The notes: a model not told the origin generated them from the letters alone. DNA of 64,000 nucleotides from Maricaulis sp965228215 (GCA_965228215.1 OZ245800.1:1674001-1738000), one strand, 5' to 3'. Shown: positions 16,567 through 26,125, counted from the stretch's first letter. Made by a program: numbers and translations.

Positions 16567-17241
16567 ATGCAGTTCCCGCGCGTTAAGACCCTTGCGACTC
16601 TCCTGGCTGCGGCCGGTCTCGGCATCACGGCCTGCTCGTCCGTGCCGACCGATCTCGACCTGCCCCAGGCGACGGCAGAGGCGGAATTGTTCCGCGCCGA
16701 CATGCCGGTCGACCCGCGCGATAATGGGCTCAACTGGTCCCAGCTGGGCCTGCTCGAGGCCGTTGCCGATGAATACAAGACGCGCGGCCATGGACCGCTG
16801 GTCATCAGCTATCCGCAGGGCGCGGCCAATGAAGAGGCCGCCATGCTCGCGATCGCCAATGCCCGCACGGTCTTCTACGAGGCCGGCGTGGACTGGCGCC
16901 AGATTTCCGGCGGGCCCTATGACGCCCGCGGCCACGGCGATGCGGCCGTGATCTTCACCTTCACCCGATACCGCGCGATTGCTCCGGACTGCCCGCAGGG
17001 CTGGCCGAACATGGCGCGGAATCTCGACAACCGCCATGAAGCCCGTTTCGGCTGCGCCATGGCTGCCAATCTCGCGGAAATGGTCAGTGATCCGCGCGAT
17101 CTTATCGCTCCGCGCGATATGGGACCGTCCGATACCGGACGCCGGCAGACCGTGATGGACCGTTACCGGGCCGGTGAGTCCACGACGAGCCAGCGCAGTG
17201 AATACGAGAGCGGCGCTGTCTCCAACGTGGCAAACGACTAG
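16567..17241 (+). CDS. cpaD: CpaD family pilus lipoprotein
   Basis: The 224-residue lipoprotein has a signal peptide with lipobox LGITAC, so the mature chain starts at a lipidated cysteine. The conserved CpaD features LVISYPQGAANEEAA and the cysteine pair in APDCPQGWPNMARNLDNRHEARFGCAMAANLA are present; the latter is the family signature. CpaD is thought to be an outer-membrane pilotin-like partner of the secretin. The frame begins with a GTG (16558) directly after the cpaC stop; ATG 16567 is preferred because it starts the signal peptide more typically, though neither has a strong Shine-Dalgarno sequence. Confidence 0.9.
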   Translation: MQFPRVKTLATLLAAAGLGITACSSVPTDLDLPQATAEAELFRADMPVDPRDNGLNWSQLGLLEAVADEYKTRGHGPLVISYPQGAANEEAAMLAIANARTVFYEAGVDWRQISGGPYDARGHGDAAVIFTFTRYRAIAPDCPQGWPNMARNLDNRHEARFGCAMAANLAEMVSDPRDLIAPRDMGPSDTGRRQTVMDRYRAGESTTSQRSEYESGAVSNVAND

Positions 17242-17259
17242 GGGGCGAAAGGAGCGATC

Positions 17260-18817
17260 ATGAAGAACGCGAACCGAGCCCTGCTTGAGGAAGAAGATGA
17301 TTTCCTGGGCGGTGATGACCCGTTCATGGACGCGTCCGACATCGAACGTCTGATGCTGGGCGAGGCCACGCGCGAGGACGTGCTGGCCGAAAGCGAACCG
17401 GACGCGGTCGATACGACGGACCACGTTCCGTTCGGCGCCAGTGCGGCGCTTGTGCCCGAACCGAAGATCGACCCGGAGGTCGAGACAAGCCTGGACGAGG
17501 CGCTGGTCGAGCATGGCAATGCCTTCGACCCGGTCTTCGAGGACGCCGCCGACGAATTCACGGATACGCTCGCGCTTGATCTGCCCTCGGGCGAAGCGCT
17601 CTATGGCGAGATCGACAGCGAATTGCCGGACCAGCCGGTTCCGCGCATCACGATCGCCGCCTTCTGCGAACGCCAGGAAACGGCGGGCATGATCAACACC
17701 TCGTCGGATGATCGCCGGCTGGCCAAGGCTCACGTCCAGGTCAGCATGGGCGGACTGCCGGCTGCCATCGAGCGTTTCCACGACGAGACCACGCCGAACC
17801 TGCTCATTGTTGAGACGGGCATGCGCGGCTCGGGCCTGTTCGACCAGCTGGAACACCTGGCCGGTGTCTGCGACCCGAGCACCAAGGTCGTCATCATCGG
17901 TGCCGCCAACGATATCTCTCTATCGCGAGCTGATGAAGCGCGGTGTCAGCGAATATCTCGTGCCGCCGATGACGCCGCTGCACCTGATCCGCACGATTTC
18001 CGAACTATTCCTCGATCCGGAACAGCCCTTTGCAGGCAAGGCGATCGCCTTTGTCGGCGCCAAGGGCGGTGTCGGGTCTTCCACGGTCGCCCACAATACC
18101 AGCTGGGCCCTGACCGAAGGCATGCATACCGATGCGGTCCTGATGGACATGGACCTGTCCTTCGGCACGGCCGGACTCGATTTCAACCAGGACCCGACGC
18201 AGACGCTGGGCGATGCCCTGGCAGAGCCGGATCGTCTTGATGACGCGCTACTGGATCGCCTGCTTGTCCGCTGTACCGACCGGCTGAGCCTGTTCTCCGC
18301 TCCGGCCACGCTCGACAAGGACTGGGAATTCGCTCCGGTCGACTACGAGATGGTGCTGGACAAGGTCCGCCGCCAGGCGCCCTTCGTCGCGCTGGATCTG
18401 CCGCATGTCTGGGCCCCCTGGGTCAAGCAGACCCTGCTGGCATCCGACGAGGTCGTGGTCACGGTGGCACCGGATCTCGCCTCGCTGCGCAATGCGAAAA
18501 ACCTGGTCGATCTCATCACGAGCGCGCGGGCCAATGACGCGCCGCCCAAGATCGTCGTCAACATGGCCGGCATGCCCAAACGCCCGGAAATCCCGGTGAA
18601 GGATTTCGCGGAAGCCCTGGGTCAGCCGCCGGTCCTGGTCATGCCGTTCGAGCCGAACCTGTTCGGCAAGGCCGCCAATAACGGCCAGATGATCACGGAA
18701 CTGGATCCCAAGTCCAAGGCCGCTGACGGCTTCTCTCACCTTGCCAGCCTGGTTTCAGGCCGGGCACCGGTCACGCCGCGCAAGCGCGGCCTGTTTGGTG
18801 GATTGTTCGGAGGCTAA
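17260..18817 (+). pseudogene. cpaE: CpaE/TadZ pilus localisation ATPase, split by a frameshift
   Basis: The gene reads as two frames. 17260 to about 17921 gives an acidic N-terminus and a receiver-like domain. About 17917 to 18817 gives the ParA/MinD-like ATPase with deviant Walker A (AFVGAKGGVGSSTVA), DMDLSFGTAGLD and the C-terminus. The frames meet at GATATCTCTCTATCGC (17911-17926). Adding one TC unit to the TC tract (17915-17921) would give N-D-I-S-L-Y-R-E-L, the family's NDxxLYR motif, and a 519-residue protein. All other family regions are intact, so the lesion is recent or a sequencing error. CpaE places the pilus machine at the cell pole. AAAGGAG precedes the start. Confidence 0.85.
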
Positions 18818-18823
18818 CACGCC

Positions 18824-20287
18824 ATGTTCGGCAAACGCGCCGGAGTCCCCAATCCCACGCCCAGGGCAGCGCCAGCCGCGGCTGTCCAGAGTGCGCCGAA
18901 AGCTGAGGCCCGCCCCGCGCAAGCGGAGGCGGGCGCAGAGCGTCGACGGGCGGCGAAAACGGCTCCGAAACCTGCGCCCAAGCCGAGCCCGGCCAATGAC
19001 GTACCGTCGCGGTCGGAAGAATACTACGCCATCAAGACGACCATTTTTAATGCCCTGATCGACACGATCGATCTGGGGCAGCTGGCGCGTCTGGACCATG
19101 ACACCGCCGCGGAGGAAATCCGCGACATCGTCACCGAGATCATCTCGATCAAGAACGTCGCGATGTCGATCGCCGAGCAGGAAAGCCTGCTGCAGGACAT
19201 CTGCAATGACGTGCTGGGCTTCGGCCCGCTGGAACCGCTGCTGGCCCGCGACGATATCGCCGACATCATGGTCAATGGCGCCGATGACGTCTTCATCGAG
19301 GTCAACGGCAAGGTCGAGCGCACGAATATCCGTTTCCGCGACAATGCTCAGCTGATGAATATCTGTCAGCGCATCGTCAGCCAGGTCGGCCGCCGCGTCG
19401 ACGAGAGTTCGCCGATCTGTGACGCCCGCCTGATGGACGGTTCGCGCGTCAACGTGATCGCGCCCCCGCTTGCGCTTGATGGTCCGACCCTGACCATTCG
19501 TAAGTTCAAGAAAGACAAGCTGACCATGCAGAACCTGGTGGATTTCAATTCCATCACGCCGGAAGGCGCCAAGGTTCTCGGCGTGATCGGCGCCAGCCGC
19601 TGTAACGTCCTGATCTCCGGCGGTACGGGTTCGGGCAAGACGACCCTGCTCAACTGCATGACCGGTTTCATCGAGGATGCCGAGCGTGTCGTGACCTGCG
19701 AGGACGCTGCCGAACTCCAGCTGCAACAGCCGCATGTGGTGCGCCTGGAAACGCGACCGCCCAACCTGGAAGGCTCGGGCGAGGTCACCATGCGTGATCT
19801 CGTGAAGAACTGCCTGCGCATGCGTCCGGAACGCATCATCGTGGGTGAGGTGCGTGGACCGGAAGCCTTCGACCTGCTGCAGGCGATGAATACCGGCCAT
19901 GACGGTTCAATGGGCACGCTGCACGCCAACTCGCCGCGCGAGGCCATGTCGCGGATCGAATCCATGATCACGATGGGCGGCTACAACCTGCCCGCAAAGA
20001 CGATCCGCGAAATGATCACCGGATCGATCGACGTCATCGTCCAGGCTGCCCGCCTGCGCGATGGTTCGCGGAAGATCACCCATATCACTGAAGTGGTCGG
20101 CATGGAGGGCGAGGTCATCGTCACCCAGGATCTCTTCGTCTACGAAATCGAGGGTGAGGACGAGAATGGTGGCATTGCCGGCCGTCACGTCTCCACCGGT
20201 ATCGCGCGTCCGAAATTCTGGGACCGCGCCCGCTATTTCGGTCTCGAGCGCGAACTCGCGGCCGCGCTCGACGCGTCGGAGGCCTGA
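18824..20287 (+). CDS. cpaF: CpaF/TadA family pilus assembly ATPase
   Basis: This 487-residue hexameric ATPase powers Flp pilus assembly at the inner membrane. It has an Ala/Pro/Lys-rich low-complexity N-terminus (about 1-60), an N-terminal domain with EPLLARDDIADIMVNG, Walker A GGTGSGKTT at 266-274, the Asp box and Walker B region (RPERIIVGEVRG), and the His box MGTLHANSPREAM. CGGAGG overlapping the cpaE stop gives its ribosome-binding site. It runs into tadB with only 2 bases between them. Confidence 0.95.
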   Translation: MFGKRAGVPNPTPRAAPAAAVQSAPKAEARPAQAEAGAERRRAAKTAPKPAPKPSPANDVPSRSEEYYAIKTTIFNALIDTIDLGQLARLDHDTAAEEIRDIVTEIISIKNVAMSIAEQESLLQDICNDVLGFGPLEPLLARDDIADIMVNGADDVFIEVNGKVERTNIRFRDNAQLMNICQRIVSQVGRRVDESSPICDARLMDGSRVNVIAPPLALDGPTLTIRKFKKDKLTMQNLVDFNSITPEGAKVLGVIGASRCNVLISGGTGSGKTTLLNCMTGFIEDAERVVTCEDAAELQLQQPHVVRLETRPPNLEGSGEVTMRDLVKNCLRMRPERIIVGEVRGPEAFDLLQAMNTGHDGSMGTLHANSPREAMSRIESMITMGGYNLPAKTIREMITGSIDVIVQAARLRDGSRKITHITEVVGMEGEVIVTQDLFVYEIEGEDENGGIAGRHVSTGIARPKFWDRARYFGLERELAAALDASEA

Positions 20288-20289
20288 TC

Positions 20290-21282
20290 ATGAGCCCCGA
20301 TGTGATGTTCATTCTCGCAGCAGCGGCCGCCTTCTTCGCCATCGGCGGAGTGGGTTGGGTTGCTGTCGGCGCGATGGGCGATGCCCAGTCGAAAAAACGC
20401 GTGGACCGCGCGGTCGGAGGCCGGATGGCCCGTGCGCGAGGCGCCTCGACGCCCACCGACCAGGCCGCCCAGCGCAGGAAACAGGTGCAGGACTCCCTCA
20501 AGGAGATGGAGCAGCGCCAGAAGGACCAGCGCAAGAAGACGGTCACGCTGAAAGCCCGCATCCAGCAGGCCGGCATGTCCTTCCAGCCGAGCATGTTCTG
20601 GATCGCCTCGGCCGGGCTGGCGCTGGCGGGTTTCGCCATCGCGCTGATCACCGGTCAAAGCCTGCTCGTCTCGGGCGGGATCGCAATCGTCTCGGGCCTC
20701 GGCATGCCACGCTGGTGGCTCGGTTTCCTGGCTGGACGGCGCCGCAAGAAATTCACCGGCGAATTCGCCAATGCGCTCGACGTGATCGTGCGCGGTATCA
20801 AGTCGGGCCTGCCGCTCAATGATTGTCTGAAGATCATTGCCGCCGAATCCCCGGAACCCATCGCGGGCGAATTCCAGCAATTGGTCGAGGGCATCGCCGT
20901 GGGCGTGTCCATCGAGGACGGGCTGAACCGGATGTGCGAACGCATGCCGCTGCCCGAGCTGAACTTCTTCCGCACGGTTCTGGTTATCCAGCAGAAGACC
21001 GGCGGCAATCTCGCCGAAGCCCTGGGCAATCTCTCCGTGGTGCTGCGCTCGCGCAAGCTGATGCGCGAGAAGATCGGCGCGCTGTCCTCCGAGGCCAAGT
21101 CCTCGGCCGGCATTATCGGTTCGCTGCCGCCCTTCGTGCTGATCGTCGTCTACACGACCACGCCGGACTATATGGGCGCCATGTTCACCCATCCGACCGG
21201 TCAGCTGATGCTGCTGGGCAGTGTGACCTGGATGGCGATCGGCATTTTCGTCATGCGCGGCATGATCAACTTCAAGATCTAG
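20290..21282 (+). CDS. tadB: Flp pilus inner-membrane platform protein TadB
   Basis: A 330-residue type II secretion F-domain protein. An N-terminal helix is followed by a long charged cytoplasmic region (KKRVDRAVGGRMARARG and a coiled-coil-like KQVQDSLKEMEQRQKDQRKK). Two central membrane helices come next, then the F domain with FPEALDVIVRGIKSGLPL-like sequence (FANALDVIVRGIKSGLPL), and a C-terminal helix pair. TadB and TadC form the platform that couples the CpaF ATPase to pilin insertion. It lies between cpaF and tadC in one operon. Confidence 0.92.
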   Translation: MSPDVMFILAAAAAFFAIGGVGWVAVGAMGDAQSKKRVDRAVGGRMARARGASTPTDQAAQRRKQVQDSLKEMEQRQKDQRKKTVTLKARIQQAGMSFQPSMFWIASAGLALAGFAIALITGQSLLVSGGIAIVSGLGMPRWWLGFLAGRRRKKFTGEFANALDVIVRGIKSGLPLNDCLKIIAAESPEPIAGEFQQLVEGIAVGVSIEDGLNRMCERMPLPELNFFRTVLVIQQKTGGNLAEALGNLSVVLRSRKLMREKIGALSSEAKSSAGIIGSLPPFVLIVVYTTTPDYMGAMFTHPTGQLMLLGSVTWMAIGIFVMRGMINFKI

Positions 21283-21291
21283 AGGTTGGAC

Positions 21292-22281
21292 GTGCCGAGC
21301 TTTTTCGAGATCCGTGATTTCCTGACCGATCCGCAAATGCTGCTGACGCTCCTGTCGGGCATCCTGGTGTTTGCGACCATCGTCACGCTGACCGGACCCA
21401 TGATGGGTGGCGACAAGCTCGACAAGCGGATCAAGGGTGTCCAGAACCGGCGCGAGGAATTGCGCCGCCGTAGCCGCGAACAGATGGAATTGGACGCCCG
21501 TGGCGGACAGGCCTCGATCCGCGGCGCCGAGGCCAAGGGCCTGATGCGCAAGGTCGTGGATTCGCTCAACCTGCAAAAAGCGTTCGAGGATCCGGCCCTG
21601 CAGGAAAAGCTGGCCCAGGCGGGCCTGCGCGGCAATCGCCCGGCGGTGACCTTCTATTTCTTCCGCCTTTTGACGCCGATCATTCTCCTGTTCGGCGCGC
21701 TCTTCTATTTCTTCGTGGTCAATGATTTCGGCCTGCCGACGGTGACCCGCTACAGTTTCTCCATCGGCCTGGGTCTGCTGGGCTATTACGGACCCAATCT
21801 CTACATCTCCAACCTCGCGGCCAAGCGCCAGCAATCGATCATGGGAGCCTTCCCCGATGCGCTGGACCTGCTGCTGATCTGCGTGGAATCGGGCATGTCG
21901 GTCGAGGCGGCCTTTCACAAGGTCTCGACAGAGGTCGGCAGCCAGTCGATCGAACTGGCCGAGGAATTGTCCCTGACCACGGCGGAACTCTCCTATCTGC
22001 AGAACCGCCGCGACGCCTATGAAAACCTTGCCAAACGCACCAATCATCCGGGCGTGAAGGCCGTCTGTACCTCGCTGATCCAGGCGGAACGCTATGGTAC
22101 GCCGCTTGGCCAGGCGCTGCGCGTCATGGCCAAGGAGAACCGCGATATGCGGCTCGCAGCTGCGGAGAAAAAGGCCGCATCGCTGCCGGCGAAGTTGACT
22201 GTTCCGATGATCGTGTTTTTCCTGCCTGTCCTCTTCGTCGTGATCCTCGGACCGGCGATCATTCGCATCAACGCGATGTGA
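21292..22281 (+). CDS. tadC: Flp pilus inner-membrane platform protein TadC
   Basis: A 329-residue F-domain membrane protein, partner of TadB. It has an N-terminal helix (about 20-38), basic linker RRRSREQMELD, two central helices (about 118-160), the F domain FPDALDLLLICVESGMSVEAAF, and a C-terminal helix. The start is a GTG at 21292 with AGAGG exactly 6 bases upstream; a TTG two codons earlier overlaps that site and is less likely. It is the last unmistakable tad gene on the plus strand. Confidence 0.92.
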   Translation: MPSFFEIRDFLTDPQMLLTLLSGILVFATIVTLTGPMMGGDKLDKRIKGVQNRREELRRRSREQMELDARGGQASIRGAEAKGLMRKVVDSLNLQKAFEDPALQEKLAQAGLRGNRPAVTFYFFRLLTPIILLFGALFYFFVVNDFGLPTVTRYSFSIGLGLLGYYGPNLYISNLAAKRQQSIMGAFPDALDLLLICVESGMSVEAAFHKVSTEVGSQSIELAEELSLTTAELSYLQNRRDAYENLAKRTNHPGVKAVCTSLIQAERYGTPLGQALRVMAKENRDMRLAAAEKKAASLPAKLTVPMIVFFLPVLFVVILGPAIIRINAM

Positions 22282-22342
22282 CCCAATGGATTGGCCCGCG
22301 TCTTGAATGGCGGGTCACATGTTGCACAGGTGGACACAGCCC

Positions 22343-22843
22343 ATGTTCGGCGGGCGCAAATCAGCAGAAAAGCTGCAGGAACTCATCCAGTTGGCGGATG
22401 AGGCTGTCGGGTCTGCCATGTCTGCCCTGGCCGATGAGGATGTGGCGCGGGCGCGCAAGGAACTCTCCGCGGCCCCGAAGACCCACTATGCCGACATGGG
22501 CTGGAAAGTCGGCCTGGCCAGCGCCGTGATCGAGCTGAAGGCCGGCAAGATCAAGCAGGGCAATAACAAGCTGATCGCCGTGTGCAGCCGTCTCGACGAG
22601 ACCTCGCTCTCGCGTGACGACATGAATTATCTCCGCCTCTACGCGCTCTACCGCGCCACCGAGTCGGCCAAGAGCGGGCGGGCGCCCGAGGAATTGCGCG
22701 ACCTGGTCGAGGATTTCCGCTTCGACCACACCCTGGTCTCGCCGCTCCTGCGCAAGGATTTCCCGCTGAAGAAGGTCGAGGACGAGGAAGTCGCTCCGCC
22801 GCCTCCGCCACCGCCCCCGCCGCCGATGGATTTCGGAACCTAA
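22343..22843 (+). CDS. Unknown tad-locus protein with polyproline tail
   Basis: A soluble, mostly helical protein of 166 residues from the chosen start. Residues from about 40 to 140 look like tetratricopeptide-type or other helical-hairpin repeats, but no clear TPR consensus is present. The C-terminus is EEVA followed by ten consecutive prolines and MDFGT. Ten prolines would require elongation factor P during translation. The start is uncertain: ATG 22343 follows AGGTGGA by 9 bases, while in-frame ATGs at 22307 and 22319 lack a convincing site. It follows tadC by 61 bases and precedes a membrane protein, so it may belong to the pilus operon. Confidence 0.65.
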   Translation: MFGGRKSAEKLQELIQLADEAVGSAMSALADEDVARARKELSAAPKTHYADMGWKVGLASAVIELKAGKIKQGNNKLIAVCSRLDETSLSRDDMNYLRLYALYRATESAKSGRAPEELRDLVEDFRFDHTLVSPLLRKDFPLKKVEDEEVAPPPPPPPPPPMDFGT

Positions 22844-22911
22844 CCCTTCCGGGGTTTCGTGCTAACCTGCTGGAGTTCGTGGCGTAAGCGATTGCCAGAC
22901 GGGATCGAGGC

Positions 22912-23868
22912 ATGCCGGATCAGCAGGAATTTCCAGGACCAGATCGCTGGACCCGGGCTCATGCCCAGGACGCGATCTATGTTGCGGCCCTGGTGTTCTG
23001 CGGCCTGAACGCCCTGATCTATGTCGGCTGGATCTTCGTCGACGTGCCCGCCCGATTCTTCGGCGTGCACGGTTCCTGGCTGGGCAATGACTGGCGTACC
23101 TATCTCGCGGGCCCCGTCGCCTTCGATGGCTGGATGCTCTATGTCGAGGCCGCCCTGTCGGCCGTTGCTGTCGTAGGCGTTCTCCTGCGCCGGCGCTGGG
23201 CCTTGCTGGCGCTCGGTCTCGCGCTGATCAGCGGCACGTCACATTGGGCCTTCGATACAGGCAATCCGCATTTCGGAACGGGTTTTGCCGGGACCTATGT
23301 CTATGTGCACGCCGCCGTCTTCCTGATCGCCATCGGCCTGGTGGCGATGAATTGGAGCTGGGGCGGGCTGACCGCAGCACCGGCTCACGCTTCCGGCAAG
23401 AGGCGACGCCCTCCTCTCGACGCAAGCGAGGTCGAGGCGATGATAGGCCGCGCCACGCTGGTCATCATCATTCTCAACGCGATGATGCATCTCTTCTGGA
23501 CCTGGATCCGCCTGTCGGCCGAGTTGTTCGGGATAACATCGGCCTGGCTGGGCGCAGACATGGTCGCCTATACCGACTCGCAGGGTTTTGCCGGGCACGT
23601 GATTTTCTACACCGCGGTCCTGCTGTCCTGCAGCCTGGTCTGGCTGTTCTGGCAGCGCAGTATCCTGGCAGTCTATGTGCTGATCGCGGATGTCCTGGTC
23701 AGCACTGCGGACTGGGTGATCAGCTCACTGGACGCACGGGCACCGGGCGGACCGACCGACACGCTCAGCTATATCCAGGTCCTGCTGTTCGCGCTGATCT
23801 TCGCCTTCACCATGCATCTCCTGATGCGCGGCTATTTCCGGGGAGTGCGGCGGGCGCGACAGGGCTGA
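22912..23868 (+). CDS. Integral membrane protein with internal duplication
   Basis: A 318-residue protein made of two similar membrane modules. The first (about 22-130) contains LNALIYVGW and FFGVHGSWLGND (49-60). The second (about 181-300) contains LNAMMHLFW and LFGITSAWLGAD (205-216). Each module has about four hydrophobic helices, and a basic linker (KRRRPPL near 163-169) lies between them. The duplication suggests a pseudo-twofold channel, transporter or enzyme fold, but I do not recognise a named family. It starts 68 bases after the polyproline gene; whether it belongs to the tad operon is unclear. Confidence 0.7.
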   Translation: MPDQQEFPGPDRWTRAHAQDAIYVAALVFCGLNALIYVGWIFVDVPARFFGVHGSWLGNDWRTYLAGPVAFDGWMLYVEAALSAVAVVGVLLRRRWALLALGLALISGTSHWAFDTGNPHFGTGFAGTYVYVHAAVFLIAIGLVAMNWSWGGLTAAPAHASGKRRRPPLDASEVEAMIGRATLVIIILNAMMHLFWTWIRLSAELFGITSAWLGADMVAYTDSQGFAGHVIFYTAVLLSCSLVWLFWQRSILAVYVLIADVLVSTADWVISSLDARAPGGPTDTLSYIQVLLFALIFAFTMHLLMRGYFRGVRRARQG

Positions 23869-23871
23869 TGT

Positions 23872-24666
23872 CTACTGACCGCGCACGGCGTCGTAACGGC
23901 GCTGGCTGGTCAGCATGGCGCGCACGTAATTCATGTTCGCCTCGGCCATTTCCGGCGTCACATCGAGCCGCGCCATCGTTTCGGCTTCCTCGAACCGGCC
24001 CTGCAGGGCGATGACGAGGGCGAGATTCTGGCGCACGGCCGGATCGGCTCCGGGGCGGATCATGGCTTCGCGCAGCATGCGTTCGGCCGTCTCAGCCTCG
24101 CCGCCGAGCACGTAGGACATCGCGAGATTGGAGATGATCGAGGGTTCGCCCGGTCCCAGGGCCATCGCCTGGCGGAAGGTCGAGCGGGCGCGATCACTGT
24201 CGCCGGATTGTTCATAGGCCACGCCGAGCGCGTTCAGCGTCTGCCAGCGGGTCGGTTCCAGCTGGGCAGCGCGCTGCAGGTGTTCGATGGCCAGGGCGCC
24301 GCGGCCGCTGGCAGCCAGCGAGGCGCCGAGCGTGAGCAGGAGATCGGGATTGTCCGGATAGAGGGCCAGGGTCTGCTGGGCGACTTCTGCTGCCCGCGTG
24401 GAATTGCCCAGGCGGCGCAGCACGTTGGAAAGCTCCAGCGCGGCTTCGAGATCGGACGGGTTGAGATCATGCGCCTCGGCCCAGAAGGCGGCCTGGGTCA
24501 GCATGTCCTGGGTCCGGATCGCGGCGCGCTCATCCTCGGTCGCAGGGATGATGTCGCGACTTTCCAGGGAGGTCGCCATCGCCTGTTCCTCGGGCGTGCG
24601 CTGCGTGGTCGCGCAGGCTGTCAGGGCGAGGGCGGCGAGCGGTGCAATCCAGGAAATCTTGCGCAT
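23872..24666 (-). CDS. tadD: TadD-like tetratricopeptide repeat lipoprotein
   Basis: The 264-residue protein has a lipoprotein signal peptide with lipobox LTAC and then TPR helices from about residue 55 to 240. Recognisable repeats include PDNPDLLLTLGASLAASGRGALAIEHLQ-type units, and a segment typical of TadD (LNALGVAYEQSGDSDRARSTF). TadD is an outer-membrane-associated lipoprotein needed for Flp pilus assembly in Aggregatibacter and probably acts as a secretin pilotin. The frame is open far upstream, but only sequence from ATG 24664-24666 fits. It is on the minus strand, tail to tail with the membrane protein and divergent from the aminopeptidase. Confidence 0.85.
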   Translation of the reverse strand: MRKISWIAPLAALALTACATTQRTPEEQAMATSLESRDIIPATEDERAAIRTQDMLTQAAFWAEAHDLNPSDLEAALELSNVLRRLGNSTRAAEVAQQTLALYPDNPDLLLTLGASLAASGRGALAIEHLQRAAQLEPTRWQTLNALGVAYEQSGDSDRARSTFRQAMALGPGEPSIISNLAMSYVLGGEAETAERMLREAMIRPGADPAVRQNLALVIALQGRFEEAETMARLDVTPEMAEANMNYVRAMLTSQRRYDAVRGQ

Positions 24667-24766
24667 GGGTCTACCGGCAACTGTGAGCATCGCTTGAATC
24701 TGCGCCGAGCCGGTCAAGAATGCGTTAATCTCCGCCTGATTTGCCCGCCCCGACTGGGAGTCTCCG

Positions 24767-26125
24767 ATGACCGCCTTCTTCTCCACCTCCGCCGACGCCC
24801 GCACTGTCCGTCTCGTGACCACTGAGGACGCCGACAACGTGCTGGCCGAATTGCCGGAATCGGCACGGCCGCTGGCGGAGGGCTTCAAGGGCAAGCCCGG
24901 CCAGGTCGCGCTTCTGCCTGCCGAGACCGGTTCCGACGCCTTGTACGGGATCGGCAAGGGCGAGGAGGCTTTTGCACTGGGATCCGCGGCGCGGGCCCTG
25001 CCGGAGGGCGACTGGAAGCTTGCCGGCATCCCCGAGGATCTGGATCCGACGCTCTGCGCCATCGCCTGGGCGATGGGCGGGTATAAATTCACCCGGTTCA
25101 AGGAAGACAGCCGCGAGCCGGCCCGCCTGGTCCTGCCGGAGGAGGCCGATGCGGCCGAGGCGCAGTCAGTGGCCGAGGCCGTGGCCCTCACGCGTGATCT
25201 GGTCAATTCGCCGGCGGACGTGATGGGACCGGTCGGGCTCGAGGCGGCCTTCCGCGAGCTGGGCGAGGCGCACGGTGCCGAACTGCGTGTCACCACCGGT
25301 GATGATCTGCTGACGGAAAACTATCCGATGATCCATGCCGTCGGCCGCGCGGCCGGCGAGGCGCCGCGCCTGCTGGAACTGGAATGGGGCGACGCGAAAC
25401 ATCCGCGCTTGGCGATTGTCGGCAAGGGCGTGTGTTTCGACTCCGGCGGTCTCGATCTCAAGGCGGCGCAATACATGCGCCTGATGAAGAAGGATATGGG
25501 CGGCGCGGCCAATGCCATGGGCCTGGCCAAGCTGGTCATGGCGGCGAAGCTTCCGGTCCGTCTCCACCTGCTTGTTCCCGCGGTCGAGAACGCGGTCAGC
25601 GCCGGCGCCTTCCGCCCGGGTGACATCCTGCCTTCGCGCAAGGGACTGACGGTCGAGATCGACAATACCGATGCCGAGGGGCGTCTCGTCCTGGGCGATG
25701 CCCTGGCGCGTGCGGCCGAGGATAATCCGTCCCTGATGATCGATTTCGCCACGCTGACCGGCGCGGCGCGTGTGGCGCTGGGTCCGGAAGTCTCGCCCTT
25801 CTACACCGATGATGATGCAGTCGCCGAGGCGATTGCCGGCGCGGCGCGTGATGTCGACGACCCGGTCTGGCGCATGCCGCTCTGGGACCGTTATGACAGC
25901 GAGATCGACGGCGAGATTTCCGATATCGTCAATTCGACGGGCACGCCGTTCGCCGGATCCGTGACGGCGGGTCTCTTCCTGCGCCGCTTTGCCGGTGAGA
26001 CGCGCTGGGTGCATTTCGACATCTTCGCCTGGACGCCCAAGCCCCGCCCGGGCCATCCCAAGGGCGGCAACATGCAGGGCGTCCGGGCCGTTTACCAAAC
26101 GCTCAAAAATGGGCTTCTAGACTAG
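24767..26125 (+). CDS. M17 leucyl aminopeptidase family protein
   Basis: The 452-residue protein is a cytoplasmic zinc- or manganese-dependent aminopeptidase. The M17 active-site segments are present: GKGVCFDSGGLDLKA (lysine and aspartate metal ligands, about 220-235), KKDMGGAANAMG, and the signature NTDAEGRLVLGDAL (about 303-316). The N-terminal domain is shorter and divergent compared with E. coli PepA, as in many alphaproteobacterial paralogues. It would remove N-terminal residues from peptides during protein turnover. It is divergent from tadD and upstream of a MarR gene. Confidence 0.92.
   Translation: MTAFFSTSADARTVRLVTTEDADNVLAELPESARPLAEGFKGKPGQVALLPAETGSDALYGIGKGEEAFALGSAARALPEGDWKLAGIPEDLDPTLCAIAWAMGGYKFTRFKEDSREPARLVLPEEADAAEAQSVAEAVALTRDLVNSPADVMGPVGLEAAFRELGEAHGAELRVTTGDDLLTENYPMIHAVGRAAGEAPRLLELEWGDAKHPRLAIVGKGVCFDSGGLDLKAAQYMRLMKKDMGGAANAMGLAKLVMAAKLPVRLHLLVPAVENAVSAGAFRPGDILPSRKGLTVEIDNTDAEGRLVLGDALARAAEDNPSLMIDFATLTGAARVALGPEVSPFYTDDDAVAEAIAGAARDVDDPVWRMPLWDRYDSEIDGEISDIVNSTGTPFAGSVTAGLFLRRFAGETRWVHFDIFAWTPKPRPGHPKGGNMQGVRAVYQTLKNGLLD

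Noticed and set aside
14659..17856. A 1065-codon minus-strand frame opposite the cpaB-cpaE genes
   Set aside because: It mirrors several real genes on the other strand and has no recognisable domain or ribosome-binding site.
22278..22318. GTGACCC/GGGTCAC inverted repeat after tadC
   Set aside because: Arms of 7 bases with a 27-base spacer and no T-tract; too weak to call a terminator or operator.
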